Under the pieces are notes generated by a model. The model was given only the letters and a program-made list of their open reading frames with translations. It ran no database searches and was not told where the DNA came from. DNA of 64,000 bases from Lojkania enalia. Its lineage: Eukaryota > Ascomycota > Dothideomycetes > Pleosporales. Position numbers and translations under genes: made by a program. Positions 13,257 through 25,626 of this stretch are shown here, one piece after another. Location of the stretch: contig ML986803.1 in the NCBI GenBank assembly GCA_010094045.1, forward strand, positions 1 through 64,000, read 5' to 3'. The first letter of the stretch is position 1. Each line of letters begins with the position of its first letter.

Positions 13257-15384
13257 TATATAGTAGAGAAATATAGTAGTAGTAAGATAGTTAATAATTT
13301 CCTCACCTTCCTCTTTATCTAAGTTATTATTATTGTATAACTCCTCTTCTTCCTACTCTAGTTTATCTTTAAATTCCTAGATATACGTACTTACCTCCTT
13401 ATATATTAGTATCTTATTATAAAATCCTTTATACGAAGAGATATACTAGTATTTTATATAGGATTAATCCGTGCGAGGATAATTTATTAACTAGTACCTT
13501 TCCTTATAATAGATAAAATATTATTTTAATCGTATAGAGGAGTATAATCTTTTATATCCCTTTTAACTTCTCCTATATTATTAAAAGCTACGCGTATAAG
13601 ATAAGTTATATCTTCTATTAGTATAGTATACGTTCTAGAGTTTATTTATAAATATATTATTCTATTAGTTAATTAAGACTTAGAGTACTACTTAAAGATT
13701 ACTAAATAGTACCTTATATATAGGCTTAATTAAGAATATAGCTTATTTAAGCTTAGGTTGTCCTTAGTATACTTATACGATAGTAGTATAAAGTAGTATC
13801 TCGCCTTAAAATTGTAGACTAAAAGCTCTCTACACGAGAGTAAGTTTATTAATTATAGTTTTAAAGGTTTTATGCGGAGTTTTTATAGGATTCTTCTACT
13901 TAATTTATATAAAGCTTATTATTGTCTAATCTATCTAATATTAGTTGTAATTTATATTAGTATTAAAATAATTACTAAGCTATTTATATAGGACCTTCTA
14001 TATCTTCCTAGGGCTAATATTATAAAGGTAGAATATATATATATAGCCCTTAAAGATATTAGAAAAGATATTTATATATAAAGTCTTATAGATAGTAAAG
14101 TATTAATAGAGTTTAATAAATACTATAACCTTATTAGCTAGAATATTATATAGTTACTCTATATAGTTATTCTCCTTCTTCTAGATCTTCTAGAATTATA
14201 CGACCTTCTTAGGTGTAAAGTTCTCTACTATAATATCTTATATAGGTAGAAGTTAGTATAGATTATATAGAGATTAGATTATAGGTAGTTATACTAGTTA
14301 TAGAAGAGGTATCGGGTCTATAGGTAGTTTATATAGAGACATCCTTCGTAGCGTTAAAACTAGCGATAGTAGTAATAGCTTTGTATAACACTCTGTTAGA
14401 ATAGTAAATATATATTCTCCTTTTATAAGTCTATATAGTATAATAGCCTCTATTATATCCTTCTTAAAACTTATACCCTTATTCTATAGAGTAGCTATTA
14501 GTTCTCGCAGAAATAGTCGGCTAAGATCTCTAAAGTATACGAGCTTCTAGTCTATAAAATCGTCTTAGAAGTTCTTAAAAGTTTATACGCCTATTATATT
14601 TAACGTATAAAGTTCTATAATTAAGTTAACTATATATAAATTAAGCTTCTTCTTAGATATATTTTCTAACAGTTTAATCTTATCTATCTAGTCCTTAATA
14701 TTTGTCTACTCTGCTAGAGTCTTTACTAAAATACCTATAAGAGATATATATTAGTTATATACTAATATGTTATATTAGTTAGTTAGAGATAGAGCTAGTA
14801 TTACTTATTACTCTATAATAGTCGGTTATACGTCGTTATACGCTATCTTACTTCTTTATTATATACTACCTCTAAACAGCCTCGTATAAAAAGATAAAAT
14901 AGACCTCCCAGCGTTAAATAAGTACTACTATTTATATAGTACTTTTAAATAGTATTATATAAACAGGTTTTCCTACTCTCGATCGGGTAACTAAATAGAG
15001 ATTTACAGCTACTCGCATGTAAATTAGATTCTATTTTTACTCTTGCTAATTTATAGTTAAATTAGTAAGAAAAAGGATTCCTCTTATATACAATCCTCCA
15101 AACAGAAAGGTATAAGAAGAGCTTCCTATCTTATAGTATTTAAACTACTAATTAGTATTAAATAGGCTCTCTGCTAGCTAGTATTTACAATTAGTAAGTA
15201 CGTATAAGATAAAGAGGTTTATATAGTATAAATATTGTATAAAGGAGTAGTTAGGTAATTAGTATTAATTGTTAATTCTTTTCTAAGTCTATATAAAGGA
15301 AGAAAATATTTATCTCTTTATATATATAACTATAATATAAGACTATATTATACTACAACTAACTATATACCTTAATACCGCTGT
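13257..15384. other. unclassified AT-rich repeat-like block
   Basis: About 2.1 kb with RIP-type composition and no usable reading frame. I saw no LTR pair, terminal inverted repeat or recognisable transposase or polymerase motif. It is probably the remains of another transposon, but its class cannot be given. Confidence 0.5.
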
Positions 15385-16325
15385 TTAGATATATAGACTA
15401 TTATTATATATATTAAAGAAGTAAAACTTTTAAAAAGAAGTATTATAAATTATTAAAACTATTACTTATACTTAAATAAAAGTTTTAAAATATTTCTATA
15501 GATTTTATAACTAATCTACTAGAATCTAAAGGTTATATAAATATTATAGTAGTAGTTAATTAGTTTAATAAGTATAGATATCTAATATTATATATAAGAA
15601 TCGAAGTTTTTAATATTATTTAACTATTCTACTATTATATATAGATTTATTATAGACTACTATATACTATTATATCTAACTATAAAATATAGTTTATTTT
15701 TACCTTCTACTAAATACTTTATAAATAGCTATAAATTAATATATATATATTAACTAGCTTCTATTTAGAAACTAATAATTAGATAGAGAATACTAATATA
15801 GTAATAGAATAAGTTCTTTAAACCTATACTAGCTATAAATAAGATAACTAGATTAAATAGCTACTAATAGTATAGTTTAAAATAAATAATAATATAGTAT
15901 TTAAATTAATAAAAATCTCTCTATTTTTAGCCTACTTTAGCTAGTATTTTTAAATAGGCTTTAAGCTATTTATAGAAATCTATTAACCGCTAAAATAGTT
16001 CTTAATAGCCTAAAAAGCTAATAGACTAGTTAATAAGATAAAGAATATTATAAAATATATTAGAAAAGAATTTACTTAGATATAAGCGTTCTAATAAAAG
16101 TATATTAACTATAAGTATATACTAGCCTCTAACTACTAGATTAATAATTTAGTTTAACTAGGTGCTAATAATATATATATTTAAAAACTATTAAAGAAGT
16201 TTAATTAGAAGAATATAAACTTTTATAAAGATATTATAAAGGTATCTTTATATATTTATAGATTAATGTTACCTAAATTAACTAAAATATATTTTATATT
16301 CTATATATTATTAATATAATTAGTA

Positions 16326-18174
16326 ACATATTCTACTATTAAAGCGGCTAAACTATCAAAGCGGCCACTTTTTCTTAGCATTATAAATACTACGTACGAA
16401 CTATAATAAATCTATAATACGACCTTCTATTAATTTAATAAGAAGGTAGAATTGAGCTTACCTTACAGGCGTATAAATTAGGCTAGTTTAAGAGCGTGTA
16501 ACGCGCTGCTATAGCTTTTAATATATAATATTAACAACTCTCTACTCAACTTTATAGAATCGCGTTTTACCCTTATATACAACTAAATTGCTAGAAGCTT
16601 ATAGTAACTAAAGAATAAATAATCGTACAATATATTCTTAATCTTATTTTATAAGGATTTACACCCCGGCTATATAAAGTAGTAGATATAATAGATAAAC
16701 TATTAGGTGTATATAATAAAATACTTATAGAAAAGAATTAGTTTAAATAATTTATAGCGCGTATAAACGAGTTTAAAATAGCCTTTAATTAAGTAAAGGA
16801 TTACTAAAGAATAAAATAAGAGAATCTAGAAGTTATTAACATATAGTTTAAACTTATATAAGATATAATTGCGAAATATAGTATATATAATAATAATATC
16901 TATAATTTTAATAAGATAGGCTTTTAGATAGGTATTATTAGTATTATAAAGGTTATTATAGGTTTAGAACGTTATATAAGGCCTACTCTTATATAACTAG
17001 ATAATTATAAGTAGGTTATAGTTATCTAAAGTATCTATACTATTACGTATACAACTCTACTATTTATTATCTATAAAGAATACGTCTATATCTCTATATA
17101 GTATAAAGAAGTAGGTATACTATATGATTGGAAAATTTTAGTTTCTAAAAACGGCTGGACAAATAATACGCTTAGTCTTAAGTAGTTAAAGTACTTTAAT
17201 AAGTATATAAAGATATATTAGGTAAGATTATATAGACTACTTATTTTAGACAGCTATAAAAGCTACCTTAACTAGAAATTTAAAGATTACTATATTATAT
17301 AAAAGATCCTAACGCTTTATATACTTTCTTATTTATTGTATATACTTCAGCCTCTTAATATAGTTTACTTCTTATTATTAAAGCTAAAGTACTCGCAGCG
17401 TATATAAGACTTAGTATACTAACACGTCTACTATATTAATAAAGAAGGCTTTCTTCCAGCCTTTAAGAACGCGTTTTTTAACGTATTTATATACGAGAAC
17501 TATTAAAAGGCCTTTAAAATAATAGGAATTATTCTTCTAAACGCGTAGGTTGTATTAAATCGCCTTAATATATAATTATATACCCTACTAGAACTACTTT
17601 TATAAGAAAACTTCTAGTAGTTTAAAACTCTAAGTAATATATATAAATTTGGGTTACAATTAATACTTATATAAAAGTCCTTTATACGATTACTAAAAGA
17701 GGTATAAGAAGGATTCTTACAGCTTATAAAAGGTGCTAAGTTAATGCTATATTAGAATGCGCTTTTTTAAACTCGCAACTCTAAGCTTAAAAGGTAATTA
17801 GAAGAAGTAACTAAGCGTAAAACGTATAAAAGAAAGTATATTTAGTATAGTAATATAGTATTATATAGTAAGGGATCTTTATAAATAGCTGCTAAAGCAT
17901 CTATAAGCTCTCAGCCCTTTAAGAAAACTTATAGTACTAATACTTAAGAAAGGGCTTAACCAGCTTAACGCTACTATAGTAACTATAGTAAGACTAGATA
18001 TAACGCTTATACGTGTTAAAAGGATAGTAGGGAAAATTCTAAATCAGATAAAAGTATATTATATATAGAATCTCTTATTAGTATTAAATAAATTAATTTT
18101 TTATATATAGTATTCGTTATACTAAGAAAAAGTAGCTACTTCGATAGTTTAGCTACTTTAATAGTAGAATACGT
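16326..18174 (+). mobile_element. Fot1/pogo-like DNA transposon P1, RIP-degraded
   Basis: 1,849 bp, flanked by TA on both sides (16,324-16,325 and 18,175-18,176), with terminal inverted repeats of about 55 bp beginning ACRTATTCTACTATTAAAG. The plus strand carries a decayed pogo/Fot1-type transposase. A CENP-B-like DNA-binding region lies near 16,660-16,860, and the DDE-domain signature region at about 16,905-16,930 reads NFNKIGF where the family has NFDE-x-GF. A basic C-terminal tail lies near 17,790-17,830. Stops replace Gln and Trp. Its length equals that of the related copy at 56,433-58,281. Confidence 0.88.
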
Positions 18175-19103
18175 TATATAAATCGTTTAACTACTTATTT
18201 AGTTAATTAAAATATAACCTTAAACCTATTAAAATTAATAGAAAACTTAAATATTTTATTAAATAGATAGAAAATATTTACTATAATTAATAGAGATACT
18301 AATATAAATATTTAGTTAAGTAGGCTAGCTATTATAACTTAAAATAGTACCCGACTAGTAATTTTACTAAAATAGTTACTATAGAAGAATACTATATTAG
18401 AAATCTAAATAAATAAGACCTAAATAAAATATTATATCTAGACTTTTAATTATATACTAAAATCTAATTAGAATATATTTTTAAATACTAATAATAGTAT
18501 TACTATTAACTATTAGTTATACTAATATATATATAATTAATCTAATCTCTAATATAATACTATTATTAAATACTAGTCGCGCTAATATATATATAACTAA
18601 TTTAATCTCTAGTATAATACTACTATATAATTATAATTAGCTAGTATAATAGATTATAGTATAATAATACTAGATAAAATAGTAGAATTAAAATATTTAT
18701 ATATTTAGTTCTCTTAGAAAAGAGATAGCTAATAAAAGAAAGATAAATTACTACTATCTTTATAGGGTATAATTCGGCTATTTTAACTCTAGGTTAAATA
18801 ACTTTATATTATTAACCTATAACTTAAAGCTATAAAATATTATTATAATAATAACTAATTATACTAATATATTTATAACCTTAACTAATACTAATATTAA
18901 TAACTACTATTTAATTGTAAATAACCTAAATATAATATAAGACTTAACTTATAAAAGCTTATAATTAAAAGACAAGTACTATTATAATAATACTATAATA
19001 CTTTTATACTTATACTACTTCTACTATAATATTTAAACTAGCTAATAATAATAGTTATTAGCTACTAGCTAGAATATAACTAACTTATTATAACTATAAT
19101 ATA

Positions 19104-20943
19104 GTTTATAAGTAAGCTGTTAGTATAAGTAAGCTATTACTCTACTAAGATTCGAACAATTTAATTATAATAATTATTAACTACGTATATATATACTATA
19201 GAAAGTAATAGTCTATTATATTATTTAATACCTATACTATTAATTTAGCACATTTAAGTATTATAGTTAGGCTGTTTATAACGCCTACAGCTCTATTAAG
19301 GTTAACTACTCTCTTATAGCTAAATACTCTAATTATAAATTTTCGTATTAATCTACCTCTTAACGTTATTTTAATTAATTATATCCTTACCTATAGCTTT
19401 TATTAGAATTCTCTACTTCTATAATTACTTTCTTTTCTATTATTTTCGCTTTATTACTACCTTATTTACTTACTTAAAACTCTTAATTTAATTAGCTATC
19501 AGCGCGATTAAATACGTTATTATTTTAGTACCCTTTTAAATCTAATTAAAAGCTGCGATAATTAATATAGGTAATAAATCTTAATATTACTAAATTCTAC
19601 TATAAATTATTATTAATTAAACCTCTAGTTTATATATATTATTAGATGTTTTAGCTTCTTAAAAGGTAGTTTCTAATATAGGTAGTATTAGTATACGTAG
19701 CTTAATATTAAGCTTTAATAGTACCGCCTCTAAATTATATAGTACTATTCTAACATCTTAAAAGCTTATATAAATATTAGCTTCTATAATTAATTAATTA
19801 TAGGTTACTTTAAAGGCTAGAAGAAAGGTAGTTTTATTAATATAATTAATATAATCGTATACTAAGGTTAAAATTTCAGTACTATATACGCGCTTTAATA
19901 GCGAGAAGTAGCCTATATTAAATAGCTATAGTAGGTATAATAAATATAGCGGTATATAGAAATAGATAATCTTCTCTTTCTTATAAATCTCTTCAAATTT
20001 AAGTAAAACATTACTATTATAACCGTTAATAACTAGTAATTAATAGGTGTCTATTATACAGCTCTTTATATACTAATTAAAATACTTAAACTAGATAATA
20101 CTAATCTTATTATTTATCTAACTATTATTACTAGTTATAATCGCCTAATTACCTAGTATATTATTACTCTAATATCAATAAGATAGGTAGTAGACGCTCT
20201 TAAAAATAATAAGTAGTAGGATTATCTAGCTAATTATATTAATTGCTAAGATTATTATAGTTTATTTATAATTGTCTAGCTAGATAGCCTTTATATAATA
20301 ATTTTCTAACCCTATAATAACTAGCTAAGCTAATATTTAATCTATAATAAAGCCTATCTTATTAAAATTATAGGTATCTTTATCTTAAATTTTATACTTC
20401 CCCTTAATACTCTATAGAAGCTGGAACTACGCGCCTATAATTATTAGATCTTTATATAGAGCTTACTACTAATTATAAGAACAGTTTAATTAGATTCTAA
20501 AACGTTTAATATACTATATAAAGTTTTAAGGCTAGTAGATATTAATCTAGCTAGTACTATACTTAGCTAATAGTCTATTTACTATAGCTTATATACTATT
20601 AATTATAGGTGGAAATTCTTATAAATCCTAATTAAAGATATAACTAATAAGTACCTCCTCTTTAGTCTTTATAAACTTCTTTAAATTTAGCTTATAATTG
20701 TATTATATAGCTATTTTAGCGCGTTAAAAATAGAGAGTACTTTAAAAGTAGTAAAAAGTTATTACAGCACTATTCTTAGTTAAAACTTAACCTCGATTAT
20801 TAGCTAAGATTATAAGAATAATTTATAATTCTTTATAGGTTAATTATACGTTACTATATTAAGTTATTGTATATTAATCTAAGTAGGCTATTAAAAGTTT
20901 AGTAAGGTAACAGCTTATTTATATTAATAGCTTACTTATAAAC
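19104..20943 (-). mobile_element. Fot1/pogo-like DNA transposon P3, RIP-degraded
   Basis: 1,840 bp with TA at 19,102-19,103 and 20,944-20,945 and inverted termini starting GTTTATAAGTAAGC. The transposase relic is on the minus strand; its NFDE-type motif reads NFNKIG on the complement near 20,355-20,380. It interrupts the LTR of copy C. The same family occurs as an internally deleted copy at 46,166-47,301. Confidence 0.85.
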
Positions 20944-21234
20944 TATATTAATAGAGGAAGGTTTTACTAATTTAGCTAGCTTATATAGTAGTATAAACTT
21001 AGTTTCTATAAAAACCTATATAATATAGATATTTCTATTCTTTATATAATATTTTAATATTTATATATAATATATAATAATAGAGTTAACTATATAAAGT
21101 ATAATTAACTAATAATATATAAGCGTTTATAATAAATAGACCTTACTTTATATATTAAAATATCTTTTAAAACTATTATAAAGGTTTTAATATACTTCTA
21201 TTTTTATAATAGATTAAGGCTAATTAATAATATA

Positions 21235-24200
21235 TTTTATAAGTAATATACTCTACAAGTAAGCGGCTACTATAAGTAAGTAGTTACTCTATTATCAATC
21301 CTACTACCTATTAACTTTAAAACGTAATACCTTAATAATCTAACGTAATAAAGCCTTTAAATAAGACTTAAATAAACCTTACAATTTAAGCTATTAAACG
21401 CGATATAAAGCTATTAGAAAAAAACCCGTCTTTAATATATAGTATCCCCTAAACTATACTATACCGTCGACTAGTAGAGATATCCGTATAAAGTAGTATT
21501 AAGGCTAATTCGAAAAGGTTTATTAAACTAGAAGAGAAGGTAATTATAGATTTTATCCTTAAACTAGATTTAAACAGGTTTTTACTAACTCTAGCTACTA
21601 TTTATAATATAGCTAATATACTACTAGCTAAACGTTAGGCTGGTTAAGTTAGTTAAAACTAGCTATCTAACTTCGTTATATATATATTCTTAATTAAAAC
21701 CCGCTTCAACCGATTATATAATTACTAATAAGCGAAATGCGAAAATTTAGATATTATAACTAGATAGTTTAATCTAGTTAAGGTTATAGTTAAGAAATAT
21801 AAGATTATACCTAAAGATATCTTTAATTTTAATAAGATAGGCTTTTAGATAGGGGTAATAACTAGTTATATAGTTATTATAGGTATAGAATAATATAATA
21901 GGCTAAAAGCTATATAACTAGGTAATTAAAAATAGATTATAGTTATTTAAGAAGTTAGTATAGCTAGCTAGATAATTCTACTATATATTATCCTTAAGGT
22001 AAAATATTATAAGATAACCTAATATAATAAGAATCTACTAAAAGATTAGGTAATTAGTATTAGTAAAAATAGATAGATAATAAATAAATATAGAATTAAA
22101 TAGATAAAGTACTTTAATTTATATATAAATAGTCGTTTAATTAGTAGATAGCGGCTACTTATATTTAATAGCTATAAGAGCTACTATTCTATTAAATTCC
22201 TATTTCTCTATAAGTAGAATAGGATTATAGCTTTCTATATATCTATATACACCTTATATATCTTATAACCTTTTAATATTAGCTGCTTCTTACTATTAAA
22301 GCGCGTATATAGAACTGAGGTTAGCTAGCTAATTTGTTATTACATTAACTATATTAATAAGCTATTCTTTCTACTAACCTTTAGAGTAGCCTTTAAGAAA
22401 GTAATTATAAAGGATAATATCTATATAGGCTTCTAAGCTATAAGCTTAGTTCTATTTAAACTAGATATAGTTCTCTTATAACTAGATATTAAACTTCGAA
22501 TACTTATACTAGAGCTAAAAGCTACAACTATTTAGAAGGTTAAAATACCCTATAATTCTTACGAATTTAATATATAGAAATAGCTACTCTATAATTATAT
22601 TTAAAGTTATTAGAATTTGTTATCTTCTACTCTACTTAAGATAGTAGAGCAGCTCTATAAAGGCTATTAAAAAATAGATCACCTTAATACCTTATAATAA
22701 AGCTAAATAGCTGCTCTAGAGTAGGCTATAAAAGATCTTATAAAGTATAGGGGGCGTTAAAAGAAATATATATAGGAAGAAAGTACTCTATTAATTAAAT
22801 AGAGACTTAAAAAGGCTGCTACTAGTATAGTAGGAGGTAAAAGGCGTTGGTAGAAACTATTAGTACTAAATAGTATATAGCACGTACAATATTATATATA
22901 TTATAAAATAGCTAGCTATAATATTTATACCTATTAATTAGGTAAATAAAGAACTTAATAATCTTCTACTAAAATATCTAATTAATATACTATAGTATTA
23001 TTAAGGGAGTTGTATATAAAGTCTAGTATAGGTAGTAGAATAGCTACTTATTTATAGTAGCTGCTTGCTTATAGAGTACATTAAGTTATCTACCTAAGTA
23101 AGTTATCTACCTTATTAGTTATCTTTATATTTAGAGGTATATATTATAATAATTTAATAGAAGATAGATATAGTATTTATCTACTATTATATAAGTTTTA
23201 GTATTATATCTAGGCTTACTACAATAGCTATAGTACTTCTAGTATAGTATATCTACTCTTCTATACTTCCTACCTACGCGTATTTTATCCTCTAACTACT
23301 TATCTACCTTCTTTTAAGTAGCTATCTTAGCAGCTTTAGCTTTAGTAAAACTATCTTACTTCTATAGAACCTTTTTTAATCGCTTTTTATACTATAATAG
23401 AGCTTTATTTACTTCTTAAAGTTAACTAACCTAATACTAAAATAGTATATATAAATAAGCTATTTATATAGTACATTTAGTAAGTAAATTAAAAGAATTA
23501 TTAATTATAGTAGGTAAACTATTTTAATATCTAGTAATATAGTCTTAAATTAGTATTATTTAAAATTCTAGTTTAACAGTATTAGTTAGTATTTTTAACT
23601 TTTAGAAGTAACTAGCTACTAGTAGTAGTAATAGAGTATAAAGCTTAATATTAAACTTTAATAATACTATATTAAAATTATATAGTACTAGACTAGTACC
23701 TTAAAAGCTTATATATATATTAGTCTTAGTAATAGAGTACTAATATACTATATAAAAGGTTAGTAGAAAGTTAAACTTTATAATATAGTAGATACTAGTT
23801 TATATAAACTTATTAATCTTATATTTATATACTTTCTTTAATAGTAAAAAGTAGTCTATATTTAGAAGCTATAGTAGATATAATAAATACACTAGTATAT
23901 ATAATAGAATAATATCCTTCTCTTTATAGAGTAGCTAAAATTTAGTAGACCTATAGCTCTTATAGCTATTAATAACTAGTAGATAATAAACGTCTACTAT
24001 ATACTACTTTATATACTAATTAAAACGCTCTAACTATTTAATTATAGGCTTATTATTTATCTACCTACTATTACTTAGTATAATTACTCTTCTAGATAGT
24101 ATATTATCGCTCTAATACTATATAGAGAGGTACTATTTACTAGTAAAAATAATAAATAGTAGGATAGTATTATTATAAGTACTAATAGCCTAAATAACTA

Positions 24201-24892
24201 TTATTTACTTATAATCGCCTAACTATAATAATTTTAGTTAATTGGCTAATAGTTTAGTACTAGTAATCATCTTATTAGTAGATATAATATTTATCTAGAA
24301 GCCTATTTTATTAAAATTATAAATATTATTATTAGTAATACTATACTTTACTTTAGTATTATATACTAGGTTAAACTAACTATTAATAGCTTTAAAATCC
24401 TTATAAAAAGCTTTTTAATAGTTATATTTTTAATAGAAGTATATTTTAAGTTTAAAAATACGATTAATAAAGTTTATTAGCTAGTTTTTACTAATCTAGT
24501 TTATAGAGTAAACTCTAAGTAAATAGTTAACTATATTTTATATACTATTAATTATAGGAGGGTATCTATAAGATAATAGATCTAGTATATATTATATTAT
24601 AGTTAATTCTTCTAGCTTTATAAGCTTCTTTAAATTAAGCTTATAATTATATTATAAAGGTTTACTAGTATATTAGTCTCTAAATATTATTTAGAGGATA
24701 CTATAAATAGCTATAGTACTTTATATACTCTAAATTTAATCTTAATTAATAGGTAAAATAGCTAGTAATATCTAACCTTTTTAATAGATTAATTAAAGTT
24801 GAGGTAGTTACTATATTATATTATAAGTAGGTAGAGTATTACTTTTTAGTAAAAGTAGGCAACTTATTTAGGTAGGTAACTTACTTATAAAA
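21235..24892 (-). mobile_element. Fot1/pogo-like DNA transposon P4, apparently split by P2
   Basis: The body runs from 23,077 to 24,892. The right terminus (about 24,850-24,892) carries two copies of a short motif near AAGTTRCCTACCT on the complement and is followed by TA. The matching left tip, TTTTATAAG, is at 21,235, so P2 seems to have inserted within the left terminal repeat; removing P2 leaves about 1,832 bp, close to the other copies. The family is shared with the element at 62,271-64,000. The minus-strand transposase is decayed. The exact left junction has a few unexplained bases. Confidence 0.7.
21251..23076 (+). mobile_element. Fot1/pogo-like DNA transposon P2, RIP-degraded
   Basis: 1,826 bp flanked by TA (21,249-21,250 and 23,077-23,078). 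The inverted termini begin CTCTAYAAGYAAGCRGCTACTA. The plus strand keeps a recognisable helix-turn-helix region (about 21,515-21,720) and an NFNKIGF stretch at about 21,823-21,850 where relatives have NFDE. Gln and Trp codons are mostly stops. Confidence 0.85.
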
Positions 24893-25299
24893 TATATTAT
24901 ATAATTTAAACTTAACGCTTTAAAAGAGATTATACTAATTATTTAATAGAAAAGTCTTTAAAATTAAAAAATAATAGCTATTTCTAATAGTATTATTTAG
25001 GAAGTAGTTTTATAAGACTATTTACTAGCTAGCAGCTAGTCTAGATATATAATAGGTTAATTTAATTATTCTAAACTTTTTATTAAAGCTAGTAATAATA
25101 GATATTAATATAGCGAAGTAATATCTTAAGTTAAGGCGTAGTAGTTATAACTAACCTAATTATCTATTAATTATCGTAATATAGAATCTATTTATTGTCT
25201 AGATCGAATTTAACGTCTTTAAATCGTCTCTACTACTAGATTAGTTTAGTACTAGTAGAAGAAGCAGCGATTAATTCGGCTTTAATAGTCGATTTAGCG
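24893..25299. other. AT-rich transition into the gene island
   Basis: About 400 bp of AT-rich sequence with no motif or repeat that I recognise. CG-containing words become common only after about 25,250, so the edge of the RIP-altered tract lies near 25,300. Confidence 0.5.
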
Positions 25300-25626
25300 A
25301 GCTAATGGCACGTGCAATGAAGGAAAATGGAGGGTTACTGAGTCGATACTGTAGGGTTTTACCAATACCGGCCACGCTAGTTTAAGACTAATATGGCTGT
25401 TCACCACTCTCAGGCTCATTCCTATGCGTGTAGTCTGGAGGTTCCGAACTGACTGCTGCTATGAGCACCCTTTCACCTCGTACTATTATTATACATAGTA
25501 GTAAGAAGCTGACGTAGAATCCAATAATATAGCCGGCATCTGATAAAGTCTACAGTAACAACCACTGAATCAAGTGCCTTAAACGTGGATCATATGATAC
25601 CACTAGCTACATAGTGAACTGTAGAC
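25300..25626. other. 3' flank of the non-reducing PKS gene
   Basis: About 330 bp of ordinary composition between the repeat tract and the stop codon of the minus-strand PKS. It must hold that gene's 3' UTR and polyadenylation site; I cannot point to a specific signal. No further reading frame is supported. Confidence 0.5.

Larger units (their letters stand above)
15385..21115 (+). mobile_element. 5'-truncated B-family gypsy copy C, split by two DNA transposons
   Basis: This is a second copy of the element B family, in the opposite orientation. About 15,385-16,325 and 18,175-18,978 match the reverse complement of B's integrase and chromodomain region. An LTR follows as 18,979-19,103 plus 20,944 to about 21,115. 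It is broken by a pogo-like element at 16,326-18,174 inside pol and another at 19,104-20,943 inside the LTR. The 5' half (gag, reverse transcriptase) is absent. Divergence from B is larger than between B's own LTRs, with heavy AT drift. Confidence 0.8.

Noticed and set aside
1..25300. CRISPR-like or regulatory arrays in the AT-rich tract
   Set aside because: Short repeated words come from low complexity and duplicated LTRs; no regular spacer-repeat pattern exists and the organism is a fungus.
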